The notes: a model not told the origin generated them from the sequence alone. A stretch of DNA of 63,036 nucleotides from Phycisphaeraceae bacterium (GCA_020831765.1 JAFIFY010000113.1:1-63036), one strand, 5' to 3'; shown: positions 37,301-46,485, counted from the first letter of the stretch. Numbers and translations: made by a program.

Positions 37301-37864
37301 CGGCGCGATCCGGAGTCCGCGGGAACCCTTCGCGAGGTGCGCGGCTGGTGCAGTGATCGCTACCTGCTGGCCGATGCCCACCGTGCGACGATCGACCTGG
37401 CTGCCACAATGGATCGACGTGGCTCATGGATGGCGACGATCGGCGGTTTCCTCGGGCGCTTCTCAACGATCTGGCTGTCGCTGATGATCGGCGCGATTCT
37501 GATGCTGGACTTCGGCGATCCCTGGGTCTTGATGGCCGAGGAAGGCGATCACTACGGCATTCTGATTACGTTTTTGATCGGACTAGGTGGCGCCTTCGGT
37601 TACCTGCTCTACGACCTCAAGAGCAAATCACGGGCACTGGCGGATTCCGCCGTGCAGGGCGCGGGCGGGCGGGCGCTGCTCCGTGTCAGTGCTTTTTTCG
37701 CCTTCTGCCTGGTCTACACCTTTGCCGTGACCGGCTTTCTCTGGTATCTGCTATCGGGAACCGATGCGGTGGTACATGGTCCGGGGGCGATCGGACATAT
37801 CGTGGTCTGGTCCGGGTTCGCGCTTTTCGCCGGCGTCTTCTTTGGACTGCTGGCCAAGCAGTGA
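34370..37864 (+). CDS. Large helical protein with C-terminal membrane helices, family unknown
   Basis: The 1164-residue protein is predicted to be almost entirely helical and soluble for the first 1020 residues, with many Leu/Ala/Arg-rich helices and no nucleotide-binding or protease motif that I can find. It ends with about four membrane helices (roughly 1028-1048, 1063-1083, 1105-1127 and 1140-1162), separated by a cytosolic stretch YDLKSKSRALADSAV. The large domain therefore probably lies in the cytoplasm, tethered to the membrane. A Ser/Ala-rich linker occurs near residue 425. No good ribosome site precedes ATG 34370. The histidine-rich protein gene starts 16 bases after its stop, so the two are likely co-expressed. 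Confidence 0.7.
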   Translation: MAEPSSFRSPDDLSDRGRPELDLPRDADTAVLAAEALESVSPDERIRMLAALEQRAEGDRVAIGWLAVVRSNFPDLAGQGPQAPSVLRIVGQLMDLGFARIDAKAITARLLDRPTTIESWQHWPSVSERDELRLRLELIARWPTFDERLASFVLFFFRASVYELYRPAAAGLGRHVHKSPQMTAYLKRYAEGRRIALDKPLALEGQRSRRRTLLAMAFSAYREGRQKDEPATDDRMILCPDPLPWETASDGSRSLQWPQDPLDAAIQADALAIAINADPANPQLAATADELIRTFTQVCPVVARRTLIQRIGALACTRANVCESRDTRNMITVWPKLALRLLRAIHNLPRGSFARRAAILMRLDEVIRTISLLPDATGAPIARALIGDFPEPDRRWFLGRLLVWSLREHQTILPWIDDLRSSCPSEPSSASASPGAATGARALIDRYQHEIVVSTPDRVNFAPDLPGALQARRLSDLLGHLGGAAAWRSQDEWMQSLVAFHLLDETQHLALPAAQVEAIFEPLALKSGDRRTGLSPTGSVLLGLLECHGEQALDLVDSRLIHRIDSEEALLALVPTEKATDLLSPLADAIEHLFRWRLQRESGFSLTAFLYRLNVRRPHASFWQDLLAVCADRTYLDADGRTIPVLPVLQWLADEASAGPREESFDEARRSMADYNSFLDHLATLRAALDALRHDGAAINQRLEAFVELLGGETTDGHSGRSTVLGLIQLLARPDQPVLRNGSPAWSSQRMGVWIHEQLPAMERPELSIPSLIPDDLTHIDDAQHTADRWRSTLAKIGLSLDRVLPRHDARLIRTIADRLIEDLDHWRQSLPRIRLALISTDTSRHDQVHSWVAALDEIYRASPSMHPLLVSAFWRTIAAWIEGGIVRPTEHEPAPNADEETWNRRIVLLRWAVQCSLIDQGEAAPGSKPHEWDDSIRRHWGACLAAYWRQLIDRAMDERAESRVLTLLKAPEMVRVRRDPESAGTLREVRGWCSDRYLLADAHRATIDLAATMDRRGSWMATIGGFLGRFSTIWLSLMIGAILMLDFGDPWVLMAEEGDHYGILITFLIGLGGAFGYLLYDLKSKSRALADSAVQGAGGRALLRVSAFFAFCLVYTFAVTGFLWYLLSGTDAVVHGPGAIGHIVVWSGFALFAGVFFGLLAKQ

Positions 37865-37880
37865 TGATCGGAGTCTGAAG

Positions 37881-39599
37881 ATGTTTCGTTTAAAATGGCT
37901 TCTGCTGATGGCCGCGATGGCGATGCCCGCGTGTCAGCCTCACCGGCATGACACCACGCATCGGAGCCATCATCACCCAGAGCATCAACACCATGAGCCG
38001 TGGTCCGATCGCAGCGCTCGCCATCCGCTGGTGGTCGGCCCCGATACCACCGTGATCGATCGGCCGCGCCTTCCCAGCGGCCTGATCGACTATGCGAGCG
38101 CCATCAATCAACATTTCGCTTCAGGAGTGGATCTGGCCGGCAACCCGGCGCTTGGTCTCTATTGCATGATCCCGGATGACAAGTGGCCGGATGAAAAGAG
38201 CCGCCTCAAGGCATTCAAGCAGATGGACCATCGTCCACCCGACCCGGAACATCGTCGGTTCGATTCGTACGATGCGTGGCTGGCCCGGCACGCCCCGGAG
38301 ATGCTCGCGCCGGACCGGATCGCCGCGACGCGCGATGCGTGGAACCGAGCGGGCCGGGAACCCTGGACCACCGAGGATCGGCCCATCATCGCGAAGTATC
38401 TCGAAGCACAGCGACGTGGCCTGGAAACGCTCCAAGCGCTCGACCCCGAAGTCACCGCGTTCATCCCACTGATCGCCGACCCCTCTCAGGTACTGCTGAC
38501 CAGGACCGAGCGATTCAGTGCGACTCGACATTTCCGTAATGTCGCGCAGGCATTGAGCCGTGAAATCGGACTGCTGATCGGCGAAGGACGACTGGACGAT
38601 GCGGCGGACACGATCGCCGCGCTTCGAGCGCTGGGCGTTCTGCTGGCGGATCGATCGCCACAGTTGATCGACCGGATCGTGGGCATGTCGATCGCCAACG
38701 ATGCGGCATCGTGGCTGCCCCCGCTACTCGAGCACCCGGACCTGACCGAAGCGGTCATCGGGCGACTTCGGTGGAGTGCGGCGGATGAACTTCGGCTGGT
38801 GCGGGTGGATGCCGCCATTCTGATCACCGAGCGTTACATCCTGCTCGATGCCATCCAACGCATGCACGGAGGACACGATGGCCTGACGCTGGAGATGCTG
38901 ACCGGATCGCACCAGGATCATGGACACCATCACGAACATGGATACCACCACGAGCACGAGCACTCCGGAGCGCAATCCAAGGTGGTTCTGCGGTACTTCG
39001 ATCGAAACCACGCCATGCGGGAGATCAATCGATATTTCGCCGAACTGGCGGAAATCCTGAAAGATGATGACCTGAACCAACGCCGGCGGAAGCTGGAAGA
39101 TCTGATGCGTGCCCGACTCGCGTTGTCTCGAGACCGATTGCGCGAATATCTGGGCGATGCCCCACTCGAGTCATCCAACCTTCAGCTCGTTCGATTCACC
39201 GATGAACTTCTTGAAACGCTGGAGCATGGCCGGCGGTCCGAGCGCATCAACGCCGAGGCCGCGCTGAACACCATCATCACCGAACTTTTCCTCGGCATCA
39301 CGCTGCCCACCTATCACGCAACCGCCCGGATCGCTCAGCAAACCCTTGCCCGGCAGCGAATGGCCAGGATCGCCACCGGGCTCGCGGCGTTTCACCTCCG
39401 GCATGGCCGTTTTCCCCAAGCTCTCGATGAACTGATGCCCGATATTCTGACCACCATGCCGATCGATCCGTTCCGTGATGATGACCGGGTGCTTGACTAC
39501 CGCTTGCGGGATGGGGTCGCCACCGTAAGCAGCATCGGCACTGATTCGGATGGTCGGCCGTTGAGCATTACCCTCGATCGGGGCGATCGCGGCGATTGA
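37881..39599 (+). CDS. Histidine-rich putative lipoprotein, distant relative of the 45-52 kb paralogs
   Basis: The protein has about 572 residues from ATG 37881. The N-terminus (MFRLKWLLLMAAMAMPAC) looks like a lipoprotein signal with the cysteine at residue 18, though the lipobox (MPAC) is imperfect. Immediately after it is a His-rich stretch (residues 20-42, HRHDTTHRSHHHPEHQHH). A second one (about 353-373, HQDHGHHHEHGYHHEHEH) lies within the chain. The C-terminus has ARIATGLAAFHLRHGRFPQ, then LDELMPDILTTMPIDPF, the pseudopilin-like motif also present in the 45-52 kb array (LVPxYLxxxPVNPYP). Metal binding (Zn, Ni or Cu) in the periplasm is inferred from the His clusters. It follows the 1164-residue gene by 16 bases. 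Confidence 0.65.
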   Translation: MFRLKWLLLMAAMAMPACQPHRHDTTHRSHHHPEHQHHEPWSDRSARHPLVVGPDTTVIDRPRLPSGLIDYASAINQHFASGVDLAGNPALGLYCMIPDDKWPDEKSRLKAFKQMDHRPPDPEHRRFDSYDAWLARHAPEMLAPDRIAATRDAWNRAGREPWTTEDRPIIAKYLEAQRRGLETLQALDPEVTAFIPLIADPSQVLLTRTERFSATRHFRNVAQALSREIGLLIGEGRLDDAADTIAALRALGVLLADRSPQLIDRIVGMSIANDAASWLPPLLEHPDLTEAVIGRLRWSAADELRLVRVDAAILITERYILLDAIQRMHGGHDGLTLEMLTGSHQDHGHHHEHGYHHEHEHSGAQSKVVLRYFDRNHAMREINRYFAELAEILKDDDLNQRRRKLEDLMRARLALSRDRLREYLGDAPLESSNLQLVRFTDELLETLEHGRRSERINAEAALNTIITELFLGITLPTYHATARIAQQTLARQRMARIATGLAAFHLRHGRFPQALDELMPDILTTMPIDPFRDDDRVLDYRLRDGVATVSSIGTDSDGRPLSITLDRGDRGD

Positions 39600-39638
39600 T
39601 GGACGATTGAGCGGCCCCCTCCCTCGACCCGGCCTCGG

Positions 39639-41954
39639 TCAATTCGTTCCCCCGGCCGAAGGGACAACCTCATCGGGCCGGGTCTCGCGGTTGGTCGTCG
39701 CGGCGATGTCGGTCGAGTCATAGCGACCCAGTTCGTACACCGTCAGCAGTGAAATCAGCCATGCCAAGGTGGATTCAGCGCCCTGGTTGAGGTTCGGGCC
39801 ATCGTTGTGCAGCCCATCGCGGCAGCCGCCGGTCTGATAATCGTAGAGCACCGACCGGGTATCGTTGTTGCCCAGGAACCAATAAAGAAACTTGCGGGCG
39901 CGGCGAATCCAGATCGCATCACGCGTCGCCCGGAACGCCTCAGCGCATGCCTCGATCAGCGCCATGGCATCCACCGCCTGCTGATCGAACTTGGCCCGGG
40001 ATCCATCACGCCGAAGCCAGCCGTTGTTGCCGATCAGGCTCACCATGCCGTCCGGACCAAGCTGCAAATCCACCAGCCATGCCAGCGACCGCAGTCCCTG
40101 CTGAAGCATTTCGTGATCGGGAATCCACTGGCCGGAAAGGATCAGGGCGTGTGGCAGTTTGGCGTTGTCGTAAGTGACGATGTCCTCACACCACGGCCAC
40201 TGGTCATCGCCGACCCGCTTGAACATCTCGTGGAGTCGATAAGCCAGGTTCGACCGCATGCGGCGGATGTTCGTGTCGCCGGCGAATCGGCGCAGGTAGG
40301 AATGAATGCCCACCATCGCGAACGCCCAGGAGCGCGGGCTGTTCAGATCCTCCACACTCCGAAGCGCATCATTGAAAAGCCGGGTCGCCAGCGCCAGCAT
40401 CGAGCCGCTGGGCGCCATGGCTGTGGTGCTCCCCAGCGCCCAGATCGCCCGACCGTGGACATCCTCGCTTCCGACATCTTCCAGCCATCGACGGTCATAG
40501 CCCATGAAGTTACGGAATCGTCCGGCATCGCGATTGAACCCGTGATGCATGAACGACAGATAAGTGTCAGCCAGGGGCAGCGTTGAATCATCATTGCGGA
40601 GGTGATGATTCATCAGCGCCACCACCAGCGCCCGGGCGACGTCGTCCACACAGTATCCGTGGAATCGATCGGGTATGTGGTAGGTCGCATGCTGAAAGAT
40701 TCCGGTGTCGTCGGTCATCCGGAACAGGTGAGCCAGCGAAATCTCCGGGATGGCTTCGGTCTCCGGCCGATCCGGCCGAAACAGCAGCGTCGGCCTCGGT
40801 TTGTCCGACCGCAGGTTCAGTGTGGTCTGGGCCAGGTCCAGGTATGCCCCGGCAACTTTCTCCCACACCATGGGCCTGCCGTACAGATAAGCGCGCTTGC
40901 GCATCGCGTTGCGCTCGACATCATCATCCAGCAGGCGGATGACATGATCCGCCAGGCCCGCCGAATCGCCAAAGTCGAACAGGCAGCCCCGCCCATCGGC
41001 CAGAAGCTCCCGTGCGTGCCAGTACGGCGTGGAAACCACCGCCTTGCCCGCGCCGACCGCGTATGCCAGGGTGCCGGAGGTGATCTGCTTTTCACTCAGG
41101 TAGGGCGTGATGTAGATATCCGCCGCTTCCAGATACTTGCAGAGCTCATCAATCGTGACGTAACGATTGTGAAACAGGACGTTCTCGCGCACGCCCAACT
41201 GCTCGGCCCGGCGCTCCAGCGAATCACGATAGGCATTGCCTTCACGCTTGAGAATGTGCGGATGCGTTGCGCCCAGAATCAGATACACCGCGCCGGGATG
41301 CTTCGCGACGATCTTCGGCATGGCCTCGATCGCCACTTCAAGCCCTTTGCCCGGCGATAACAGACCGAAGGTGAGCAGCAGTTTCTTGCCCTCGAGGCCG
41401 AACTGGTCGCGGTGAAAGCTGGGATCGATGAAGGGCAGATCGGGAATGCCGTGGGGAATCACGGCGATCCTGTCGCGGGGTACGTTGTATACCCGCTGGA
41501 GAATCTCGATGGCGATGCTGTTCATCACCACCAGCCGATCACTCAACCTCGCCAGCTCGCGCATCACCTCGCGCTGCCCTTCGCTGGGCTCATCCAAGAC
41601 CGTGTGCAGCGTCGTGATGATCGGCATCCGGAGACGGCGAAGCAGGTTCAGCAGATAGCTGCCATCCTGACCCCCAAAGATACCGAACTCGTGCTGCACG
41701 ATCGTGGCATCCACCTGATTGATATTGAGCAGCTCGGCCGCGGTACGGTAATCCGCCTGGCGGTGGGCCTGAATCTGAAAACCCACATCCCTGGGATAGT
41801 CGTAGCTCTCGGGCGAATCATCCATCGCCAGCACGGTCACGTTCCGGTCCCCGATCCGGTCAACGATGGCATCGTGAAGATCCTTGGTGAACGTGGCGAT
41901 ACCGCATTGGCGCGGCACATAGGTGCCCAGCATGGCGATCGAATTCAAGTCCAT
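39639..41954 (-). CDS. GT4 glycosyltransferase fused to an alpha/alpha-barrel-like domain
   Basis: The protein has about 771 residues. Residues 1-390 form a GT-B glycosyltransferase of family 4: MLGTYVPRQCGIATFTKDL at the N-terminus, VIPHGIPDLPF, LLTFGLLSPGKGLE, and the donor-site segment EKQITSGTLAYAVGAGKAVV. Residues about 420-750 are a helical domain (YCVDDVARALVVAL, SEDVHGRAIWALG, FDQQAVDAMALIEAC) resembling alpha/alpha-barrel hydrolase or epimerase folds. Such proteins often occur near mannan or mannose-oligosaccharide metabolism genes. ATG 41954 has AGGGA 6 bases upstream. It is divergent from the GH78 enzyme. The acceptor and donor are not known. Confidence 0.8.
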   Translation of the reverse strand: MDLNSIAMLGTYVPRQCGIATFTKDLHDAIVDRIGDRNVTVLAMDDSPESYDYPRDVGFQIQAHRQADYRTAAELLNINQVDATIVQHEFGIFGGQDGSYLLNLLRRLRMPIITTLHTVLDEPSEGQREVMRELARLSDRLVVMNSIAIEILQRVYNVPRDRIAVIPHGIPDLPFIDPSFHRDQFGLEGKKLLLTFGLLSPGKGLEVAIEAMPKIVAKHPGAVYLILGATHPHILKREGNAYRDSLERRAEQLGVRENVLFHNRYVTIDELCKYLEAADIYITPYLSEKQITSGTLAYAVGAGKAVVSTPYWHARELLADGRGCLFDFGDSAGLADHVIRLLDDDVERNAMRKRAYLYGRPMVWEKVAGAYLDLAQTTLNLRSDKPRPTLLFRPDRPETEAIPEISLAHLFRMTDDTGIFQHATYHIPDRFHGYCVDDVARALVVALMNHHLRNDDSTLPLADTYLSFMHHGFNRDAGRFRNFMGYDRRWLEDVGSEDVHGRAIWALGSTTAMAPSGSMLALATRLFNDALRSVEDLNSPRSWAFAMVGIHSYLRRFAGDTNIRRMRSNLAYRLHEMFKRVGDDQWPWCEDIVTYDNAKLPHALILSGQWIPDHEMLQQGLRSLAWLVDLQLGPDGMVSLIGNNGWLRRDGSRAKFDQQAVDAMALIEACAEAFRATRDAIWIRRARKFLYWFLGNNDTRSVLYDYQTGGCRDGLHNDGPNLNQGAESTLAWLISLLTVYELGRYDSTDIAATTNRETRPDEVVPSAGGTN

Positions 41955-42125
41955 GGATGGTCCCTGGTTCATCAGCAAAGTACTCCGTATTGCTGTGGCG
42001 CCGGATCGGGTTGCCCCCGCGGGGTCCGGACAGGCGGATTCGAGGAATGTATTCTATCGTCAACGCGCTACGGGGTTCCCGCCCCACCCATTCGGTCGCG
42101 TTCGTTCATCACTGGAGACAGGACC

Positions 42126-44801
42126 TTGCCCCAACCCCATGACCTGACCTGCGAGTACCAACATGAACCGATCGGCCTGGATGCGGTCCGCCCGAGACTC
42201 GGTTGGATCATCCCCGTTCAGCGGCGCGGCCTGTATCAGCGCGCCTATCACGTTCTGGTCGCCTCATCACCCCACATGCTCGACGGGGATCGGGGCGATC
42301 TCTGGGACAGTGGCAAGGTTTCGGAGCAACGCAATTACGGCATTCGCTACACCGGCCGGCGACTGGCATCAGGACAACGGGCCTACTGGAAGGTTCGCAT
42401 CTGGGATGAAGAGGACTCGCCCGGCCCATGGAGCGAGCCGGCATCGTGGGAGATGGGCCTGCTGCATCGCGATGACTGGCGGGCCCGCTGGATCGTACCG
42501 GTCAACAGCGCTGGGGCGACCCTCGCCGCGAGCCTGATCCGCTGCGACTTTAAGATTGATCAACCCATCCGATCCGCCCGGCTCCACGCCACCGCGCGGG
42601 GTATCTACGTGCCCTGGCTCAATGGAAGGCGGATCGGGCTTGACCACTTCCGTCCTGGCTGGACCGACTATCGCAAGCGAATCCCCTACCAGACCTATGA
42701 CCTGACCGACAGCATCCGGCAAGGCCCAAACGCCTTGGGCTTCATGCTCGGCGAGGGCTGGTACTGCGGGGAACTGGGCTGGGGGAGCCCCTTGGGCCGG
42801 CAGCACTACGGCCAACATCCCGAACTTCTGGCCCAGATCGTCCTGACGCTTGCCGACGGCTCGGAGCGAGTGATCGCCACGGATGAAAGCTGGCTTTGCG
42901 GTGAAGGCGGCGTGATCACAGGCGGGTTTCTCTCCGGCGAGGCCTTCGATGCGCGGCGCGAGCCTCGAGACTGGTGTGAGCCCGGATTCGACCATCATTC
43001 GTGGGTCCGGGTGCGCAGCAAGCCCATTGGCGAGGCCAACCTCGTCGCCCAGCAGGCCCCGCCGGTCCGTGCGACGCGGGCCATCACACCCATCAGCATT
43101 ACCCAAGGCGAGGGTGGCACCTGGATCGCCGACATGGGTCAGAACATGGTCGGATGGATTCGGCTGAAAGTGCGCGGCGAAGCCGGACGAACGGTGATCC
43201 TCCGCCATGCCGAGATGCTCGACGACCGGGGCCGGCTTTATACCGAGAACCTCCGCCGCGCACGGGCCACGGACCAATACACCCTTGCCGGCGATGAAGT
43301 CGGGGAGGCCTGGGAGCCGCGTTTTACCTTTCACGGGTTCCGCTACGTCGAGATCAGCGGATACCCCGGCAAGCCCGAACCGGCGGACCTCACCGGCATC
43401 GTCATCCACTCCGATCTACCGCTCATCGGCGAGTTTGAATGTGACCACCCGATGATCAATCAACTCCAGCACAACATCCTCTGGGGCCAGCGAGGAAACT
43501 TTCTGGAGGTTCCGACCGACTGCCCGCAGCGTGATGAGCGCCTCGGCTGGATGGGCGATATTCAGGTCTTCGCCCCGACGGCATGCTTCAACATGCAGGC
43601 ACTGACGTTCCTCGAAAAGTGGATGCGCGATGTCGTCGATGCCCAATCGGCCCAAGGCGCGTTTCCCAACGTCGCTCCGCGCGTGGTCATTCCAGCCGAT
43701 GGTGCCCCGGCATGGGGGGATGCGGGCATCATCGTGCCGTGGACGCTTTATCGTTCGTACGGCGACCCGGCCGTCCTGGAGGAACACTTCGATGCGATGG
43801 CGCAATGGGTTCACTATCTGCACGACCACAATCCCGACCTCATCTGGACCAACAAGCGGGGCCCGGATTTCGGCGAATGGCTGAGCATCCGCGCCGATAC
43901 GCCCAAGGAAGTGCTCGCCACCGCCTATTTCGCCCACAGCACCGACCTGCTCGCGCGTATCGCCGATCTGCTGGGCCGAGCCCGACAGAGCCAGTACTTT
44001 CGCAAGCTTTTCCAGCGAATCCGCACCGCGTTCATCGAGCGCTTTGTCGGCGATGATGGCACAGTCCACGGCCGGACGCAGGCTTGCTATCTGCTTGCGC
44101 TGCGCTTCGGACTGATGCCTGAGGAGATGCGCCGCCTTGCTGTCGAGCACCTGGTCAGGGACATCCGCGATCGGGATGATCACCTCTCCACCGGGTTCAT
44201 CGGCGTCAGCTTTCTTCTTCCGGTGCTCACCGAACACGGCCATTTCGACCTCGCGGCCAAGCTGCTGCTCAACGAAACCTTCCCCTCATGGGGGTTCTCG
44301 ATCCGGCACGGCGCGACGACGATCTGGGAGCGATGGGACGGCTGGACGCCGGACAACGGCTTCCAGACCCCCGGCATGAACTCATTCAATCACTACTGCT
44401 TCGGCTCGGTGGGCGAGTGGATTTACCGCACGCTCGGCGGCATTGACCTGGACGAAAGCCGACCGACGGGCGAGAAGCTCATCATCGCCCCGCGCCCCAT
44501 TCCGCCCGTTGATGGCCGCGCTGGCATCACCCGCGCCAAAGCTTCCCTGCGATCCTTCTACGGCCCGATCGCGGTCAACTGGGCATGGGAGGATCCGCGA
44601 TGGTGGCTTGAGGCCGAGATTCCGGCCAACCTCTCGGCCGTCGTCCGTATGCCGGCCAAAGGCGTCGAGCAGGTCACCGAATCGGATTCACCCCTGGCCG
44701 AGGCCGGACTCGAGTCGCGAACAGCGCCGAACGGCTGGCTGGAGGTCCTGGTCGGCCCGGGCGTCTACCGATTCACCGTCGAAAACCCGAATCTGGGCTG
44801 A
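42126..44801 (+). CDS. Alpha-L-rhamnosidase, glycoside hydrolase family 78
   Basis: The protein has about 891 residues. N-terminal beta-sandwich modules (PRLGWIIPVQRRGLYQRAYHVLV; SARLHATARGIYVPWLNGRRIG) are followed by the (alpha/alpha)6 catalytic domain. It has PTDCPQRDERLGWMGD, where the acidic residues include the general acid, and TTIWERWDGW, which carries the probable base. A C-terminal beta-sandwich closes it. It releases alpha-linked rhamnose from polysaccharides or glycosides. TTG at 42126 with GGAG 8 bases upstream starts where family homology starts; the longer open frame reaching 41412 is antisense to the glycosyltransferase and rejected. No signal peptide is visible, so it may act in the cytoplasm or be exported otherwise. 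Confidence 0.9.
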   Translation: MPQPHDLTCEYQHEPIGLDAVRPRLGWIIPVQRRGLYQRAYHVLVASSPHMLDGDRGDLWDSGKVSEQRNYGIRYTGRRLASGQRAYWKVRIWDEEDSPGPWSEPASWEMGLLHRDDWRARWIVPVNSAGATLAASLIRCDFKIDQPIRSARLHATARGIYVPWLNGRRIGLDHFRPGWTDYRKRIPYQTYDLTDSIRQGPNALGFMLGEGWYCGELGWGSPLGRQHYGQHPELLAQIVLTLADGSERVIATDESWLCGEGGVITGGFLSGEAFDARREPRDWCEPGFDHHSWVRVRSKPIGEANLVAQQAPPVRATRAITPISITQGEGGTWIADMGQNMVGWIRLKVRGEAGRTVILRHAEMLDDRGRLYTENLRRARATDQYTLAGDEVGEAWEPRFTFHGFRYVEISGYPGKPEPADLTGIVIHSDLPLIGEFECDHPMINQLQHNILWGQRGNFLEVPTDCPQRDERLGWMGDIQVFAPTACFNMQALTFLEKWMRDVVDAQSAQGAFPNVAPRVVIPADGAPAWGDAGIIVPWTLYRSYGDPAVLEEHFDAMAQWVHYLHDHNPDLIWTNKRGPDFGEWLSIRADTPKEVLATAYFAHSTDLLARIADLLGRARQSQYFRKLFQRIRTAFIERFVGDDGTVHGRTQACYLLALRFGLMPEEMRRLAVEHLVRDIRDRDDHLSTGFIGVSFLLPVLTEHGHFDLAAKLLLNETFPSWGFSIRHGATTIWERWDGWTPDNGFQTPGMNSFNHYCFGSVGEWIYRTLGGIDLDESRPTGEKLIIAPRPIPPVDGRAGITRAKASLRSFYGPIAVNWAWEDPRWWLEAEIPANLSAVVRMPAKGVEQVTESDSPLAEAGLESRTAPNGWLEVLVGPGVYRFTVENPNLG

Positions 44802-44805
44802 TCAA

Positions 44806-44828
44806 CGGTTCCTTCAGCTCCGGAACCG
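44806..44828. terminator. Hairpin between convergent genes
   Basis: CGGTTCC and GGAACCG form a perfect 7-bp stem with a 9-base loop, starting 4 bases after the rhamnosidase stop. There is no T tract on either strand. It may serve as a weak bidirectional 3' structure for the rhamnosidase gene and the paralog array. Confidence 0.4.
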
Positions 44829-44919
44829 CACGCAACCCTTCGACTGAAGCTCGTTGACCGCCGCGGCGTCATCGATCGGGCGTGGAAGTCGTGCGTAATG
44901 TGCCCCAGGTTCCCGCGTG

Positions 44920-46392
44920 TCACTGGAGGATCAGGAAAAACTGGCCGCTCTCCGGTCGTAGCCTCCATCGTCCATGCTCGGTCTTCTCAACCAGCGGTTC
45001 ATCGGTGGAAGATCGCCGCGCTCGAAAGCCGAGCACATAGCCACCATCGAAGACCTGGTATTCCAGCGGCGTCGGGTACGGATTGACTGGAACCTCGGAT
45101 AGATAAGCCGGAACCAGATCATCGAGCGATTCAGGCGGACGGCCCTCGGCCCGCCGAAAACGTTCCACGGCCAAAGCGATCTTGGCCGTGCGATGGAGAC
45201 CCTCCGCACGACACGCGGTCACCAGGACATGGTCGGATGAGGGAATCACGATTCCAACAATCCGAAGAACCGTTCGGAGAAGGAACTCCGGCGGCAGGTC
45301 GATCGGCAGATGGTCCATCCACTCTTCGATCGGCTTGTCCAAAATATCCAGCGCCGCCCTGTTCCAACGCAACAAATAGGCACGGTTGAGACTTAAGTGA
45401 CCCGAAAACGCACTGAGAACAAGCACCGGGCCAGCGGCGGTTTCCCGAAGTCTGAGTATGGTGCGGTCCATCAGGACTGTTTCGCCGACCATCAGCAAAG
45501 TCGGATCAGGCACCGTCCGGGCTCGATGAATGATCGCCTCAAGCCTGTCAAGATGTTCATCAGTCGGTTCACCGAGATTGAGAATCGATTCAACCCCCGC
45601 AAGGGCTTGGGCATGAAGACTGATCCGGACCAACTGTCCGATGAGCATAAGCTCATCATCAAGCATCGCTGCATGACGAAACATCGCCTCCAGCAGATCG
45701 ATCGCCTCATCGACCCGCCCATCCAACAGAGCAACGTCCCGCTTCATGGAAAGCAGCGTTGCGCCTTGCCGCATCGGTCGGAGTTCGGGCAGTAGCAGTT
45801 CGACGCCCCCGACGTGATAATCGCGATCGGGAAGGTAATAATCAGCCTCGGTGGCTTCGAGCAACAGCTCGATCGCCTCTTCATGGACCGCCAGATATCG
45901 CCGTATGGCATCAATCACCTTATCGGGCCAGGGATCGCCCTGGCCAAGCTTGTCCAGTTGCACGGGTGAACGATCGGGTAACAGTTCGTGCATTGGCATC
46001 ATCGGGGGCGGATGACCATCGCCCTGACGCTCGTACTCTTCCCACAGGTGCGACCACCGGGGATGAGTACGAAATGCCTCCGGCACCGGCACACGCTCGG
46101 TCAACACTTCCTCCGGCTCCCTGAACAGCGCAAGCGCCCGCTCATAGATTTCCGCCGCGTTGATCCCGTCACGTGGTGCGCGATACCGAGCCAGAAGTTC
46201 ATCCACGTTCGTCGGGTGGCCCGACGCCGCGACCGAGCGCTGCGTACTGTGGAGCATCACCTCGGCCGTGATCCGGAAGCCCACCGCGACGACGATCAAC
46301 AGCGCGGCCAAGACCACAACCCCGATCACCAACCGACGGAAACGACGTTCCCGCTTCGTCGGCGCAGGCAATGGTGTGGTCGATTCGTTCAT
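44920..46392 (-). CDS. Array paralog 5 (subfamily A): single-pass membrane protein with pseudopilin-like C-terminus
   Basis: The protein has about 490 residues from ATG 46392 (AGGAG 8 bases upstream). It has a basic N-terminus, one membrane helix (about 22-46), then the hallmark ASGHPTNVDELLARYRAPRDG and NAAEIYERALALF. A helical middle with TPR-like features follows (VALLDGRVDEAIDLLEAMFRHA). The C-terminal motif is KIALAVERFRRAEGRPPES with LVPAYLSEVPVNPYPTP, like the end of GspG-type pseudopilin proteins. No enzyme motif is seen. The bulk of the protein is expected outside the cytoplasm. It is the last gene of a five-gene tandem array on this strand. Confidence 0.7.
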   Translation of the reverse strand: MNESTTPLPAPTKRERRFRRLVIGVVVLAALLIVVAVGFRITAEVMLHSTQRSVAASGHPTNVDELLARYRAPRDGINAAEIYERALALFREPEEVLTERVPVPEAFRTHPRWSHLWEEYERQGDGHPPPMMPMHELLPDRSPVQLDKLGQGDPWPDKVIDAIRRYLAVHEEAIELLLEATEADYYLPDRDYHVGGVELLLPELRPMRQGATLLSMKRDVALLDGRVDEAIDLLEAMFRHAAMLDDELMLIGQLVRISLHAQALAGVESILNLGEPTDEHLDRLEAIIHRARTVPDPTLLMVGETVLMDRTILRLRETAAGPVLVLSAFSGHLSLNRAYLLRWNRAALDILDKPIEEWMDHLPIDLPPEFLLRTVLRIVGIVIPSSDHVLVTACRAEGLHRTAKIALAVERFRRAEGRPPESLDDLVPAYLSEVPVNPYPTPLEYQVFDGGYVLGFRARRSSTDEPLVEKTEHGRWRLRPESGQFFLILQ

Positions 46393-46485
46393 TGCTTGTT
46401 CTCCTGTCATCCAAGGCGCGCTTTCGGCCTGATGCGCGGCCGGATCACAAAAAGATGGAGCCTCAGCGCACTCCAGCCTGAAGCA

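Noticed and set aside
37881-39015. Histidine clusters as possible CRISPR-like or tandem DNA repeats
   Set aside because: The CAC/CAT-rich stretches are codon repeats inside one reading frame, with no regular spacer length.
41412-42125. Upstream extension of the rhamnosidase frame
   Set aside because: It is antisense to the glycosyltransferase start. GH78 similarity and the GGAG site both support the TTG at 42126.
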